A DNA stretch of 64,000 bases from Noviherbaspirillum saxi. GTDB taxonomy: Bacteria; Pseudomonadota; Gammaproteobacteria; Burkholderiales; Burkholderiaceae_D. The notes beneath the pieces were generated by a model, which worked only from the letters and a program-made list of their open reading frames with translations, was not told where the DNA came from and did not search any database. Position numbers and translations under genes: made by a program. Each line of letters opens with the position of its first letter. The stretch's first letter is position 1. Location: assembly GCF_003591035.1 (NCBI RefSeq), contig NZ_QYUO01000003.1, forward strand, positions 62,001 through 126,000. The letters run 5' to 3'. Shown one piece after another: positions 36,373-45,192 of this stretch.

Positions 36373-36408
36373 GACGGCGGACACCTGAAGCATGGCTGTC
36401 CGCCCGTC
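36373..36408. terminator. Hairpin between convergent genes
   Basis: GACGGCGGACA pairs with TGTCCGCCCGTC (one bulged base) around a 13-base loop. It lies between the convergent reductase (ends 36355) and the isochorismatase-like gene (ends 36461). No T-run follows, so it may need Rho or act as an mRNA 3' end. Confidence 0.45.
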
Positions 36409-36460
36409 GCATCGCGTTGCAGGAAGGGAAATGGAGATAACCTGGCAATGACGCGGCGCC

Positions 36461-37087
36461 TTAATCCTTGCTGCGCCCCGCAAGCAGTTCAATCACTGCA
36501 TTCCCACTGGTAACCGTCGCATAAAGCGGCAATGCTTCCTTCATCATAAAGGCGTGCGACTCGGCCGTCGCACCGGCCGTGCAATCTTCTGGAATCACGA
36601 CCTGATAGCCGAGATCCGAGGCGCAGAGCGCCATACCGTTCACGGCGACGTTGGACGACACGCCGGCAATTACCAGCGTTCTCACGCCCATGTTGCGCAA
36701 TGTCTGATCGAGATCGGTACCATGAAAGCCGACCAGGCTAAAACTGCGCGCATGCAGGATATCACCGGGTTGCACCGGCAGTTCAGCCACCGAATCAACA
36801 TCGATGGTGCCGGCCTTCATGCGGCCGTTCCTGACCGACAGACCAACGATGACGCTGGTCACCGGCAGGTCGGCATAATCGGGCCGGTGAACGACATGCG
36901 CATGCAGCACGGGAAGCCCTGCAGCGCGAAAGGACTCCGCCAGACTGCCGATCCTGCTGACGATGCCGCGCGACTTGACCTGTTCCGCAAGCGAAGGAAA
37001 TGGCGAAAGCCCTTCCTCGATCACGCCGCGCTGGCATTCGCTGATGATCAGCGCCGCTTTTTGTCCCTTATCGAGGCCTCGTACCAT
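36461..37087 (-). CDS. Isochorismatase-fold protein with altered catalytic triad
   Basis: A 208-residue cysteine-hydrolase-fold protein. The family's three catalytic residues are all changed: Asp becomes Glu17 (IISECQ), Lys becomes Arg114 (LHARSF), and Cys becomes Ala148 (GVSSNVAVN). The rest of the fold (VIAGVSSN..., YQVVIPEDC) is well kept. It cannot be a normal Cys-dependent amidohydrolase; like isochorismatase itself it may act without the Cys, or it may be a non-enzymatic partner. AAGGAG precedes the start. It lies 24 bp downstream of the PF10118 gene. Confidence 0.8.
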   Translation of the reverse strand: MVRGLDKGQKAALIISECQRGVIEEGLSPFPSLAEQVKSRGIVSRIGSLAESFRAAGLPVLHAHVVHRPDYADLPVTSVIVGLSVRNGRMKAGTIDVDSVAELPVQPGDILHARSFSLVGFHGTDLDQTLRNMGVRTLVIAGVSSNVAVNGMALCASDLGYQVVIPEDCTAGATAESHAFMMKEALPLYATVTSGNAVIELLAGRSKD

Positions 37088-37111
37088 CTATCCGTTCTCC
37101 TTGTCGTCTAG

Positions 37112-37915
37112 TCAATACTGTTGCCAGTAGAGCTCCATCCCTGCAGGCGGCACTTTCTTTGCCGGGTCGTAGAACGGGCTGAGTGCACCGAGCATGCGCG
37201 GCAGCGAAGCCTTTGCAACCTTCTTGGCAATGACTTTCTGACGCTCGATCGAGCGCTGCACTTCTTCCGGGCTCATCGACTTGCGATCCTGATTCATCAG
37301 AAATTCTTCGAGTCGCGCGGTATGCGTGCGGATGTGCTTGACCGCGTAGAACAGGCCATATACACGATACAGCCAGCTGAAAAAGCCGCGGCCGCAAATC
37401 GCCTGATAGACCTGGAACGCCACCTCGCGATGTTCGAACTCTTCGGCAAGATGCCATTTCCACAAGTCCACGGCATCCTGGTCGGCGCCTTCCAGCAGAT
37501 CGTCGAGGTCCTCGAAAAAGACCAGCGCCGAGGCCGAGCCCATGGCTTCGAACCCTTCGGCGTACGCCAGATTGAAGCGCAGCGACTTTTCCTTCAGGAA
37601 GCGGTCATAGTCCTCGCGGTATGGATCCTCGATCGCCTTCATGCCTTCGTAGCCCTGTGCATACAGCGCCCTGTTGAAGGCAAGGTGCTGCTTGCAATGC
37701 TGGACTTCCTGCTTGATAAAAATATCAAGATCTTCATGCAGCTTCGTGTGCTTGGGATCTAGTACCTTCTTGGCTTGCATCATGACTTTGACAAGATACG
37801 GCTCGATATGTGCAGGAACCGTCGATGCAGCGTTGTAGCGCTGCGAAAATTCGATGGAGGGAGCCCAATGAGCGCGGACCTTGGAAAAGTCCCACTTGGG
37901 AAAACGTACTTTCAT
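37112..37915 (-). CDS. PF10118/COG3687-type protein, probable di-iron carboxylate enzyme
   Basis: A 267-residue all-helical protein of the family annotated as 'metal-dependent hydrolase'. Two ExxH motifs, E70-V-Q-H73 and E159-F-E-H162, with acidic residues at 120 and 123 between them, look like a ferritin-like di-iron site. The start at 37915 follows GCAGGAGACG; the longer frame has no ribosome site. The rubredoxin/reductase pair lies 750 bp away in convergent orientation and is a natural electron donor. An oxygenase or desaturase role is inferred and is not established for this family. Confidence 0.75.
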   Translation of the reverse strand: MKVRFPKWDFSKVRAHWAPSIEFSQRYNAASTVPAHIEPYLVKVMMQAKKVLDPKHTKLHEDLDIFIKQEVQHCKQHLAFNRALYAQGYEGMKAIEDPYREDYDRFLKEKSLRFNLAYAEGFEAMGSASALVFFEDLDDLLEGADQDAVDLWKWHLAEEFEHREVAFQVYQAICGRGFFSWLYRVYGLFYAVKHIRTHTARLEEFLMNQDRKSMSPEEVQRSIERQKVIAKKVAKASLPRMLGALSPFYDPAKKVPPAGMELYWQQY

Positions 37916-38031
37916 CTTCGTCTCCTGCAAGAGCCGTCCGCGGGGAGTCGCGTTGGCATGCGAATGGATAGTCACCTGTAGATTCATCCGGCAAGCGTCG
38001 GTTCAACGCCAACATCGATAAATCTCGCAAT

Positions 38032-38050
38032 AAATGATAAATCGTTATTT
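38032..38050. promoter_or_regulatory. Possible 19-bp regulon operator, weak
   Basis: AAATGATAAATCGTTATTT has the correct length and location (117 bp before the PF10118 start) but only part of the arm consensus. It may be a low-affinity member or chance AT-rich sequence. Confidence 0.3.
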
Positions 38051-38131
38051 TTTAATTTAATCATACGGACCTGCCGCTGTCAAACCAGACTTGATGCTTG
38101 TCGATTTGTCTGCGCGCAGGTCCCTGGGGGG

Positions 38132-38926
38132 TTACTGTCCCTGGAAGTTCGGCTTGCGCTTGCCGCGGAAAGCCGCAATCGCCTCAACGTGGTCGGCGGT
38201 ACGCGCCGCGACGTTTTCGTACGCCATGCCAGCGTCCATCATGCTGGCTGCCATCTGGCGCAGCGGTACATTGATGGTCGACTTGCTCCAGCGCAGGGAT
38301 TGGGTCGGCAATGCGGCCAGTTTCTGCGCATACTCGTCAACGTAGGCGTCGAGTTCCGCGGCTGGCATCGCGGCATTGATGAGACCAATCTGCGCGGCTT
38401 CCTTGGCGCCGATCTTCTCGCCTGTCAGCAGGTAATGCTTGGCGCGCGCATAGCCGATCAGATAAGGCCAGATGATTTGTCCGCCGTCGCCCGATGTCAG
38501 GCCGACGTTGTTGTGCGGATCGCCGAAGCGTGCATGGTCGGCGGCGAATGTCATGTCGCAGAACAGGGCAACGGTAGAACCGAGACCGATTGCGTCGCCG
38601 TTGATCTTGCCGATAATCGGCTTGTCGCATTCCAGCATGCCCATCACAACGCGCTTGGCTTCGCGCACGCAGCGGTAGAACTCTTTTGGATTGTCATACA
38701 GCCACTGCATGTATTCGATATCGCCGCCGGCGCTGAAGGCGCGTCCTGCGCCGCTCACGACGATGATTTCGCTTTCCGGATCTTCCACGACGTCATAGAA
38801 GATGTGCGACAGCTCGGTGTGCGAGAGTCCATGGAAGCTGTTCAGGGTGTCAGGCTGGTTGAACGTCAGGTGCAGAACCTTGCCGCGGCGCTCAAAGCTA
38901 ATGGTCTTGTATTCAGATAATTTCAT
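38132..38926 (-). CDS. Enoyl-CoA hydratase/isomerase family protein
   Basis: A 264-residue crotonase-fold protein. Oxyanion segments FSAGGDI (64-70) and NGDAIGLGSTVAL are clear. At the usual Glu positions it has FGDPHNNVGLTSGDGG, with Asp in place of both, suggesting an isomerase or C-C bond-forming/cleaving variant rather than a hydratase. It is transcribed alone, divergent from the TetR gene at 39207, with the operator at 39064 between them. Its proximity to the regulator suggests it may be a key branch enzyme. Confidence 0.85.
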   Translation of the reverse strand: MKLSEYKTISFERRGKVLHLTFNQPDTLNSFHGLSHTELSHIFYDVVEDPESEIIVVSGAGRAFSAGGDIEYMQWLYDNPKEFYRCVREAKRVVMGMLECDKPIIGKINGDAIGLGSTVALFCDMTFAADHARFGDPHNNVGLTSGDGGQIIWPYLIGYARAKHYLLTGEKIGAKEAAQIGLINAAMPAAELDAYVDEYAQKLAALPTQSLRWSKSTINVPLRQMAASMMDAGMAYENVAARTADHVEAIAAFRGKRKPNFQGQ

Positions 38927-39063
38927 CGTGGGTTCCCAATTGAAAAGTATGACAACGAAGCTTTTGCCGCGTGCGGGTTACAGCGCCGTGCAATTGCAAA
39001 CGCGCAAAACGCCTATCGGCACAGCCGGCTGCGCCCATGAATCAGCGAGGCCGCAGTCATTAT

Positions 39064-39082
39064 AACTGACGTTTCATCAGTT
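39064..39082. promoter_or_regulatory. 19-bp regulon operator, site 6, with -10 TATACT
   Basis: The sequence AACTGACGTTTCATCAGTT is close to consensus. TATACT at 39085-39090 follows directly on the + strand and fits a -10 element, so the operator would cover the -35 of the promoter of the TetR gene (start 39207). The same site lies 138 bp upstream of the divergent enoyl-CoA hydratase-family gene. This is the expected layout of an autoregulated repressor. Confidence 0.72.
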
Positions 39083-39206
39083 TTTATACTTTAACCGAGG
39101 CGTGTACGCAAAGCAAGCAAATCCCTGCCGGTTGCAAACAAACGAATTCGGTCTACATCTGCCGATGAACACGACAGCCGCGGAGCAATAATGACAACCT
39201 GATAAA

Positions 39207-39887
39207 ATGCCGTTTTTTACCCTGACGGCGAAAGAGATGGCCAACCGTGACTCGAAGGCAGCACAGGAAAGACCGTCGCTGCGCCAGGAACAGAAGCGTC
39301 TAACCTATGAGCGCCTGCTCGCATCGGCGATCGAGGTGTTTGAAGAGACGGGATACCGGGCGGCGACGATTGCTCAAATCGCTCAGCATGCGGGTGCCGA
39401 CCGCACTACCTTCTACCTGCATTTCAAGAATAAGTCGGATGTCGCGACAGGCATCGCGCGGCGCCATACTTCAGCAACCGCCAAGCATTTTCATGCGCTT
39501 GATAACCTGTCCAATCCGAGCCTCAAGGATGTGCGCGCCTGGGTCAAGCTGATCTTCAATTACTGGACAGGGTTTTCGACCGAGCTTGAGGTACTGTGCG
39601 AAGCAATCGCAAGCGACGCCGAGTTGAGTTCCCTGACGGCCGACTACAATGCGCACCTGGCGAACATCGTGACCCGCAACAGTAGTCATGGCATGTCGGC
39701 CAAGGAGCGCCGCATCATGCGCGCAAAAGCCATGTTGCTGATTTCAACCCAGCGGGATGCAATGTTTTCGATATTGTGCCGCAAGCAAACCGCCATATCG
39801 CTTAACCACATCGTGGATGCCCTGGCCAGCCTGTGGTGGGAGTGCCTGTACCAGCACGTCTCTGCGACAGATACCAAAAAAAACTAG
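39207..39887 (+). CDS. TetR-family transcriptional regulator
   Basis: A 226-residue TetR protein. The helix-turn-helix at ~54-83 reads AATIAQIAQHAGADRTTFYLHF. The larger C-terminal domain is the ligand pocket. The start is uncertain: Met1 at 39207 has no obvious ribosome site, and Met11 at 39237 is preceded by GAAAGAG. It is preceded by an operator-like palindrome overlapping its promoter. Since that palindrome recurs in front of nearly all operons here, this protein is the best candidate for the regulon's repressor, the second TetR at 51679 being the alternative. The ligand is probably a CoA thioester, by analogy with other catabolic TetR regulators. Confidence 0.88.
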   Translation: MPFFTLTAKEMANRDSKAAQERPSLRQEQKRLTYERLLASAIEVFEETGYRAATIAQIAQHAGADRTTFYLHFKNKSDVATGIARRHTSATAKHFHALDNLSNPSLKDVRAWVKLIFNYWTGFSTELEVLCEAIASDAELSSLTADYNAHLANIVTRNSSHGMSAKERRIMRAKAMLLISTQRDAMFSILCRKQTAISLNHIVDALASLWWECLYQHVSATDTKKN

Positions 39888-39903
39888 CGGCACAAGATTA
39901 TCT

Positions 39904-39933
39904 GCCGCAGGAGTGGTTCTCCACTTCTGCGGC
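39904..39933. terminator. Hairpin terminator between convergent genes
   Basis: GCCGCAGGAGTGG pairs with CCACTTCTGCGGC (13 bp with one mismatch) around a 4-base loop. It lies between the convergent TetR gene (ends 39887) and RND transporter gene (ends 39946). No long T-run follows. Confidence 0.55.
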
Positions 39934-39945
39934 GCGGTACACCCT

Positions 39946-42426
39946 CTAGCCGTTCGCCACGGAACGCGCAGGCATGCTTTCGATGGCTTCAGACGCGTCC
40001 TGAGGATCGTCCTGCTTGAGACGACTGTCCTGATCGGCTTCGGTGCGCAACAGGAAGTAGGAAAGCGCCGGAATCAGCAACAGTGCGCCGATCATGTTCC
40101 ACAGGAACATGAACGTCAGCAGGATGCCCATATCGGCCTGGAACTTGATCGGCGACCAAGCCCAGGTAATAACGCCGGCGGCCATGGTCACCCCTACAAG
40201 GCCAACGATCTTGCCGGTGAAATCCAGCGAATGCGTGTAGGCCTCGGCCAGCGTTGCGCCTCGCCGCTGCAGCGCAAGTTGAATGCTGAGCAGGTATAGC
40301 GCATAGTCGACGCCAACACCCACACCAACTGCAATCACAGGCAGCACCGCGACCTTGATGCCGATATTGAGCCACACCATCAGCGCTTCGCAAAGTATCG
40401 AAGTCAGGATCAGCGGAATGATGGCGACCACGGTCGCGCGCCAGCTGCGGAAGGTCATCAGGCAAAGCAGGATCACTGCACCGTACAGCACGAAGTGCAT
40501 GGTCCAGAAGCTCTTCTTGACCACGATGTTGGTGACCGCCTCGATGCCGGCGTTGCCGGCGGCGAGCTGGAATTCGCGATCGGGGGCATTATGTTCGGCC
40601 GCAAACGCTTCGACCTGATCGACGACGCTGGTCAGGGTGCCTGCCTTGTGGTCGCTCAGATACGCGATGATCGGAGTGACTGCGCAGGTCCGCTCGGCAA
40701 GGTCGGGACGATCGCCTTGGAAAATGTTGAACGCTTGTGCGCGATTGTTCGCGTTGCGCGACAGCGCTTGCCACTTGGGATTTCCCTCGAACATGCCGGA
40801 GGTGCCGCGCCGTATGCCGTCGGCGAGCGAAAACGTGGTTTGCACGCCGGGCACCTGGCGCAGTGCGGCGCCCAGACGGTCCGCCTCGACCAGATTGCTG
40901 TAGGAATAGCATTCACCATGCTTGGTGCGGAGCATGACGACGAACTGGTCGGTCGACAGCCCATAGTTGCCGGTGATGAAGGCTGTATCGCGGTTATAGC
41001 GGGATTCGGAACGCAGCTCCGGCGCTCCGGGGTTAAGATCGCCGATCTGTATATCCTTGCGTACCACCATTGCCATCGCTGCCAGTGCGGCGGCGATGCA
41101 GAGGACGATAATGGCGTTGCGCCGTTCGCAGAGATGAATGAGTCCGGCGCGGACCATGCGGAACGCACCGGGAACTGAAACGCTCTTATCTTCATTCTGC
41201 ACGCTGCGCCGGGCTGCCTTTTCGCTCACGCCGATATAGGACAGCAGCACTGGAATCAGGACTAGCTTGGTGAAGATCAGCACGGTGACGCCGATGCTGG
41301 TGGTAAGCGCCATTTCGCGAATCGCGGGAATGTCGATGATGACGAGGACGGCGAAACCGACGATATTGGTCAGCAGAGCGGTCAATCCCGCCATGAACAA
41401 ACGGCGAAAGGTATAGCGCGCAGCAACGTATTTATGCGTTCCGCGGCCGACGTCCTGCATGATGCCATTCATCTTTTGCGCGCCGTGCGACAAACCGATT
41501 GCGAAGATCAGGAACGGCACAAGGATGGAGTAAGGATCAAGCACATACCCCATGAGACGCAGCAGGCCGAGCAGCCAGACCACCCCCAACGTCGCCGTAA
41601 ACACCAGCAGCAGCGTGCTGCGAACGCAGCGGGTGTATAGGAACACAAGCAGTGCCGCGATTGCGACCGACAGGGCGAAATACTGCATCACGTCGTACAG
41701 GCCGTCGATCAGATCGCCGACCAGCTTGGCGAAGCCAACGATATGCACCTTGAAGCGGTCGGTTTCCATCGAGCGGACTTCGGCTTCCAGCTTGCGCGAG
41801 AATTCCGCATAATCGAGCTGGGCGCCGGTCTGCGGATCGCGTTCGACCAGCGGCACGAAGATGACAGTGGACTTCATGTTGTCGGCCACAAAGCTGCCGA
41901 CGATGCCTGCGCGTCCGATATTGATCTGTAACTGTCTGGTCGATTCAGGTCCGCCATCCCAGCGTTCCGGCATGATCGGACCGCCGCGATAGCCCTCTTC
42001 CGTGATCTCCGTCCAGCGCAGGCTGGAAGTCCACAGGCCGCGCATGAATGCGCGATCGACGCCTGGCATCAGGTAGACCTTGTCATTGATCTTCCTGAGC
42101 GTTTCCAGATACTCCTTGTCAAAGATGTCACCGCTGGTATTTTCCAGCGAAATCCTGATCGAATTGCCCATGCCGCGCAGCGACTCGCGGTTTTCCATGT
42201 AATTCTTGATGTATGGATGCGAGCTCGGAATCATCTTGTCGAAGCTCGCATTGACCGGCAGTTTGCTGGCGTGCCAGCCAAGGAACGCCGTCATTGCCAC
42301 GCAGATGAGCACCATGATGGCGCGGTGGTTGAAGATGAATCGTTCCAGCCATGACCCGCTGTTCCTGTCGAAGTTCGCAGGGTCGGTAATGACTGGCAGG
42401 TCTATTGACCGGTCCGATACTGCCAT
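39946..42426 (-). CDS. RND/MMPL-type transporter permease
   Basis: An 826-residue inner-membrane protein with two sets of transmembrane helices, each preceded by a large periplasmic loop. The first helix lies at ~36-50. Clusters of hydrophobic segments follow at ~245-315 (ALSVAIAALLVFLY..., GVVWLLGLLRLMGYVL) and ~640-800. It belongs to the hydrophobe/MMPL-like branch without the usual tripartite partners, which is known to co-occur with DUF1302/DUF1329 and YCF48-like genes. It is the last gene of the operon from 46869. It probably moves a hydrophobic substrate across the envelope; direction is unknown. Confidence 0.88.
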   Translation of the reverse strand: MAVSDRSIDLPVITDPANFDRNSGSWLERFIFNHRAIMVLICVAMTAFLGWHASKLPVNASFDKMIPSSHPYIKNYMENRESLRGMGNSIRISLENTSGDIFDKEYLETLRKINDKVYLMPGVDRAFMRGLWTSSLRWTEITEEGYRGGPIMPERWDGGPESTRQLQINIGRAGIVGSFVADNMKSTVIFVPLVERDPQTGAQLDYAEFSRKLEAEVRSMETDRFKVHIVGFAKLVGDLIDGLYDVMQYFALSVAIAALLVFLYTRCVRSTLLLVFTATLGVVWLLGLLRLMGYVLDPYSILVPFLIFAIGLSHGAQKMNGIMQDVGRGTHKYVAARYTFRRLFMAGLTALLTNIVGFAVLVIIDIPAIREMALTTSIGVTVLIFTKLVLIPVLLSYIGVSEKAARRSVQNEDKSVSVPGAFRMVRAGLIHLCERRNAIIVLCIAAALAAMAMVVRKDIQIGDLNPGAPELRSESRYNRDTAFITGNYGLSTDQFVVMLRTKHGECYSYSNLVEADRLGAALRQVPGVQTTFSLADGIRRGTSGMFEGNPKWQALSRNANNRAQAFNIFQGDRPDLAERTCAVTPIIAYLSDHKAGTLTSVVDQVEAFAAEHNAPDREFQLAAGNAGIEAVTNIVVKKSFWTMHFVLYGAVILLCLMTFRSWRATVVAIIPLILTSILCEALMVWLNIGIKVAVLPVIAVGVGVGVDYALYLLSIQLALQRRGATLAEAYTHSLDFTGKIVGLVGVTMAAGVITWAWSPIKFQADMGILLTFMFLWNMIGALLLIPALSYFLLRTEADQDSRLKQDDPQDASEAIESMPARSVANG

Positions 42427-42467
42427 GAATGTGCTCCGTATAGATTGATGCTGGGTACGTCAGGCCG

Positions 42468-43526
42468 CTATTTGAGCGTGACCTGTTGCACCCCGGTGAG
42501 ACCAACGACCACCGCCTTGTTGCGGCTTGCCTGCACGACGCCGGACAGCAGCGTCGGGCGCGGAACGCGGAAGGTCTTGAACGCCTTGCCACCATCGTCG
42601 CTCACTAAAAGATTGCCGGACTGGCTGACCAGCAGCACCTTGCCACCTCCCGCAGTGGCGGCACTAGTGAGCGTCGATATCACGCCGGTATCCAGTTTTT
42701 CCCAGGATTTTCCGGCGTCTGCCGAACGATAGGCGGTACCCCTCAGACCTGCTGCGATAACCATATCGCCTTCTGCCGCGAGGCTGAAAAAGCTGCCGTT
42801 ATAGCCGGTCTGGCTCGGCACAAAACGCTTCTTGTCATGATCCAGGCGGAAAACGATGCCGCGCTCGGACGCGACAAACACGTTGCGCCCGCTGACGCGG
42901 ATGGCGTTGAAGTGCAGCAGCGCGTCGTAATCCACCTGCTCGATGCGCGAGGTCCATGTCTTGCCGCCATCCGACGTGGACAACAGCGTACCGAAGGAAC
43001 CGCAGACGTAGCCGTTCTTCTCGTCTTCGAACCAGACATCGAGCAACGCCTGCTCGGGCCCGTTTTCATAGTTGAGCTGCATTTCCTGCAGCAAGCGTGT
43101 TGCGTTGGCGTCGCCCCTGTCGGCAAGCTTTTTGAAATGCTCGACCAGCTGCTTGCCGGCCTGGCGCCCGTCGAACTGCCGGGCCCATGTCTTACCGCCG
43201 TCCTGCGTATGCAGGACCACGCCGTCATGGCCGACTGTCCAGCCATGGCTGGCGCTGGGAAAATGCACTGCCAGAAGATCGGACGATACCGGGGACTGGC
43301 GCTGCGTCCAGGTTTCGCCGGCGTCATCCGAAGTGATGATCAGGCCACGGATGCCGACTGCGACAAGGCGGCTGCCTGCTTGAGTGACTGCGGAAAGCTG
43401 GGTGTTTGTCGTGAGGCGCGTAACCGGCGCCGGCACATCGAGAGGATCCTTGAATGCGTCGCCGGCAGCGCAGGCATTCCCGATACAAAGGGCGAAAGCG
43501 AACGCCGGTATGACTAACTGACGCAA
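42468..43526 (-). CDS. YCF48-like secreted beta-propeller protein
   Basis: A 352-residue protein with a signal peptide cleaved near residue 21 (GNACAAG). Asp-box (BNR/YCF48) repeats recur about five times: SDDAGETW, TQDGGKTW, STSDGGKTW, SADAGKSW and SDDGGKAF. It should form a periplasmic propeller that assists assembly or binding, as proposed for YCF48 homologues. The start codon is TTG at 43526, eight bases after AAGGAG; no in-frame ATG is nearby. It lies between the DUF1329 and RND genes and is part of the envelope cassette. Confidence 0.85.
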   Translation of the reverse strand: MRQLVIPAFAFALCIGNACAAGDAFKDPLDVPAPVTRLTTNTQLSAVTQAGSRLVAVGIRGLIITSDDAGETWTQRQSPVSSDLLAVHFPSASHGWTVGHDGVVLHTQDGGKTWARQFDGRQAGKQLVEHFKKLADRGDANATRLLQEMQLNYENGPEQALLDVWFEDEKNGYVCGSFGTLLSTSDGGKTWTSRIEQVDYDALLHFNAIRVSGRNVFVASERGIVFRLDHDKKRFVPSQTGYNGSFFSLAAEGDMVIAAGLRGTAYRSADAGKSWEKLDTGVISTLTSAATAGGGKVLLVSQSGNLLVSDDGGKAFKTFRVPRPTLLSGVVQASRNKAVVVGLTGVQQVTLK

Positions 43527-43697
43527 TTCCGATTCTCCTTGGTGGACAAAGGCAGTGGGAGCACACCTTGTCCTATGTAATTTTTATAACAAATAAGCAA
43601 ATGAGTCGTTGCATGTTTGTCTCCTACACGACTACTCTACCGCCAAACCATGCAATGCGATACTTGACCGGATCGCTCCGTGTAACTTTTGAAATAT

Positions 43698-43730
43698 TGC
43701 GGAAAGCCGCTTGCGCCGCCTTCCGCATGA
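43698..43730 (-). terminator. Possible hairpin after the DUF1329 gene
   Basis: Read on the minus strand, TGCGGAAGGCGG and the later CGGCTTTCCGCA form an imperfect stem within the 210-bp gap after the DUF1329 stop. It could reduce readthrough into the YCF48-like gene, or stabilise the upstream mRNA end. No other feature is seen in this gap. Confidence 0.35.
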
Positions 43731-43736
43731 GGACAC

Positions 43737-45119
43737 TTAACGAACGCCGCTGCCGGCCAATGAATCTGGTGTGAAGTAGTTGGTCGCGCGCGCTGGAACC
43801 TTGAACCAACCGGTGTTCTCGGCACCTGGACCCCAAGGCTTGGACTGGTTGCCATAGATGCCGCGGTTCAGGTCATACAGCACATAGTTGCCGCCGCGTG
43901 GTCCCGGCCAGTCATACTGCTGCCACACTGCGAGATGCATCAGGTGGTGCGGTTTGCCGGCGTGATCGACGCTGTAATAGATCACCGGAATCCAGCTGTC
44001 TTCGTCGACGTAGAACACCTTCTTCTGCTGCACATGGCGTTCGCCCTGCTTCAGCGTCGCCTCAACTACCCAGGTGCGGTGCAGTTCCCAGCGATAGATA
44101 TCCGGATTCGCATGGTTCTTCTTCATCGTTTCTTCAAGACTTGCGTTCTGGAATTTGTATGCGTTGTAAGGCACATACATTTCTTTTTTGCCGATCAGTT
44201 TGAAGTCGAACTTGTCCATCTTTCCGTCGAAGCCGTTGATCTCGTCGAAAATCAGGATGCCGCCGGACGTGGTGGAAACCGTGTCGTATTTAAACTCCGG
44301 TGCAAGACGAACCCGACGCTGGCCGGGAACGTAACTCCATGCCATGGAATCTTTCAGGTCGGGGCGCAGAAACTGATAGCGCAGCTGTTTGCCACCGGCT
44401 TGCGAGGCCGGATATTTGTTCGAAGCGATCAGCGCCCAGAACGGCTTGTCTTCGGGCAGAGAAGTAAGCGTGTTATCCCAGTACGGGGTCCAGTTCTCGA
44501 TAGTCTGAAATGATGTGCGGGTATAGGTGCCCGAGGCATCCATGAGGCCAGCATCGATATGCCCAGTCATGTGTACCGGCTCGTACTTCGTGTTGGCGTT
44601 CCACATCACCTCGTAACCGGATTTCGGAATCGGAAATGGAATCTGCGCATGCGCACCGGCCAAGCCGGGTGCGCTGCCTACCAGTTTGGGATTCATCACA
44701 CGCTTGACGGTGTTCTCATAGACCCAGTCGGGGTAGCAGACCGACCGGCGTGTTGGGTACACATCGATCGCCATGGTGGAATAGCGCTTGAACAACTCTT
44801 TTGTGCCTTCGTCAAGCTTGTCGGCATACTGGTTGTAATTGGCTTGCGTGATTCGGTACAGCGGCTTGTCGCTGGCAAACGGATCGACGAAAGGCGTACC
44901 GCCTGCGCTGCCTCTCGTCGGATTGTAGCCGGCCGGTGTCTTGCACAGGCCGCCGTCCCATGCAGGGATCGTACTATCCTTGTTGCCGGCCTTTTCGGCC
45001 CCGATCGGCGTGAGGGTCGTGCCCAGCTGCTTTGCTTCTTCCGGGGTTGGAGCGGCGTACACATGGCCGGCCATCAGGGCGCTTGCAGCGATGACCATGA
45101 AATGCTTTGCGTGATACAT
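43737..45119 (-). CDS. DUF1329 secreted protein
   Basis: A 460-residue protein with a signal peptide cleaved near residue 22 (HVYAAPTP). The N-terminal pattern LGTTLTPIGAEKAGNKDSTIPAWDGG is the family's conserved start. DUF1329 proteins have a LolB-like fold prediction and are found with DUF1302 proteins in lipid/steroid-type degradation clusters. It is probably periplasmic or outer-membrane associated and handles a hydrophobic ligand in uptake. It has a GTAGGAGAC ribosome site and lies 73 bp after the DUF1302 gene. Confidence 0.88.
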   Translation of the reverse strand: MYHAKHFMVIAASALMAGHVYAAPTPEEAKQLGTTLTPIGAEKAGNKDSTIPAWDGGLCKTPAGYNPTRGSAGGTPFVDPFASDKPLYRITQANYNQYADKLDEGTKELFKRYSTMAIDVYPTRRSVCYPDWVYENTVKRVMNPKLVGSAPGLAGAHAQIPFPIPKSGYEVMWNANTKYEPVHMTGHIDAGLMDASGTYTRTSFQTIENWTPYWDNTLTSLPEDKPFWALIASNKYPASQAGGKQLRYQFLRPDLKDSMAWSYVPGQRRVRLAPEFKYDTVSTTSGGILIFDEINGFDGKMDKFDFKLIGKKEMYVPYNAYKFQNASLEETMKKNHANPDIYRWELHRTWVVEATLKQGERHVQQKKVFYVDEDSWIPVIYYSVDHAGKPHHLMHLAVWQQYDWPGPRGGNYVLYDLNRGIYGNQSKPWGPGAENTGWFKVPARATNYFTPDSLAGSGVR

Positions 45120-45192
45120 GGACTGTCTCCTACTTGTCTAACGTAAGGACGGGCGAAACTGCCGCCCGCTGTAATCGATTATTGCAACTTTT

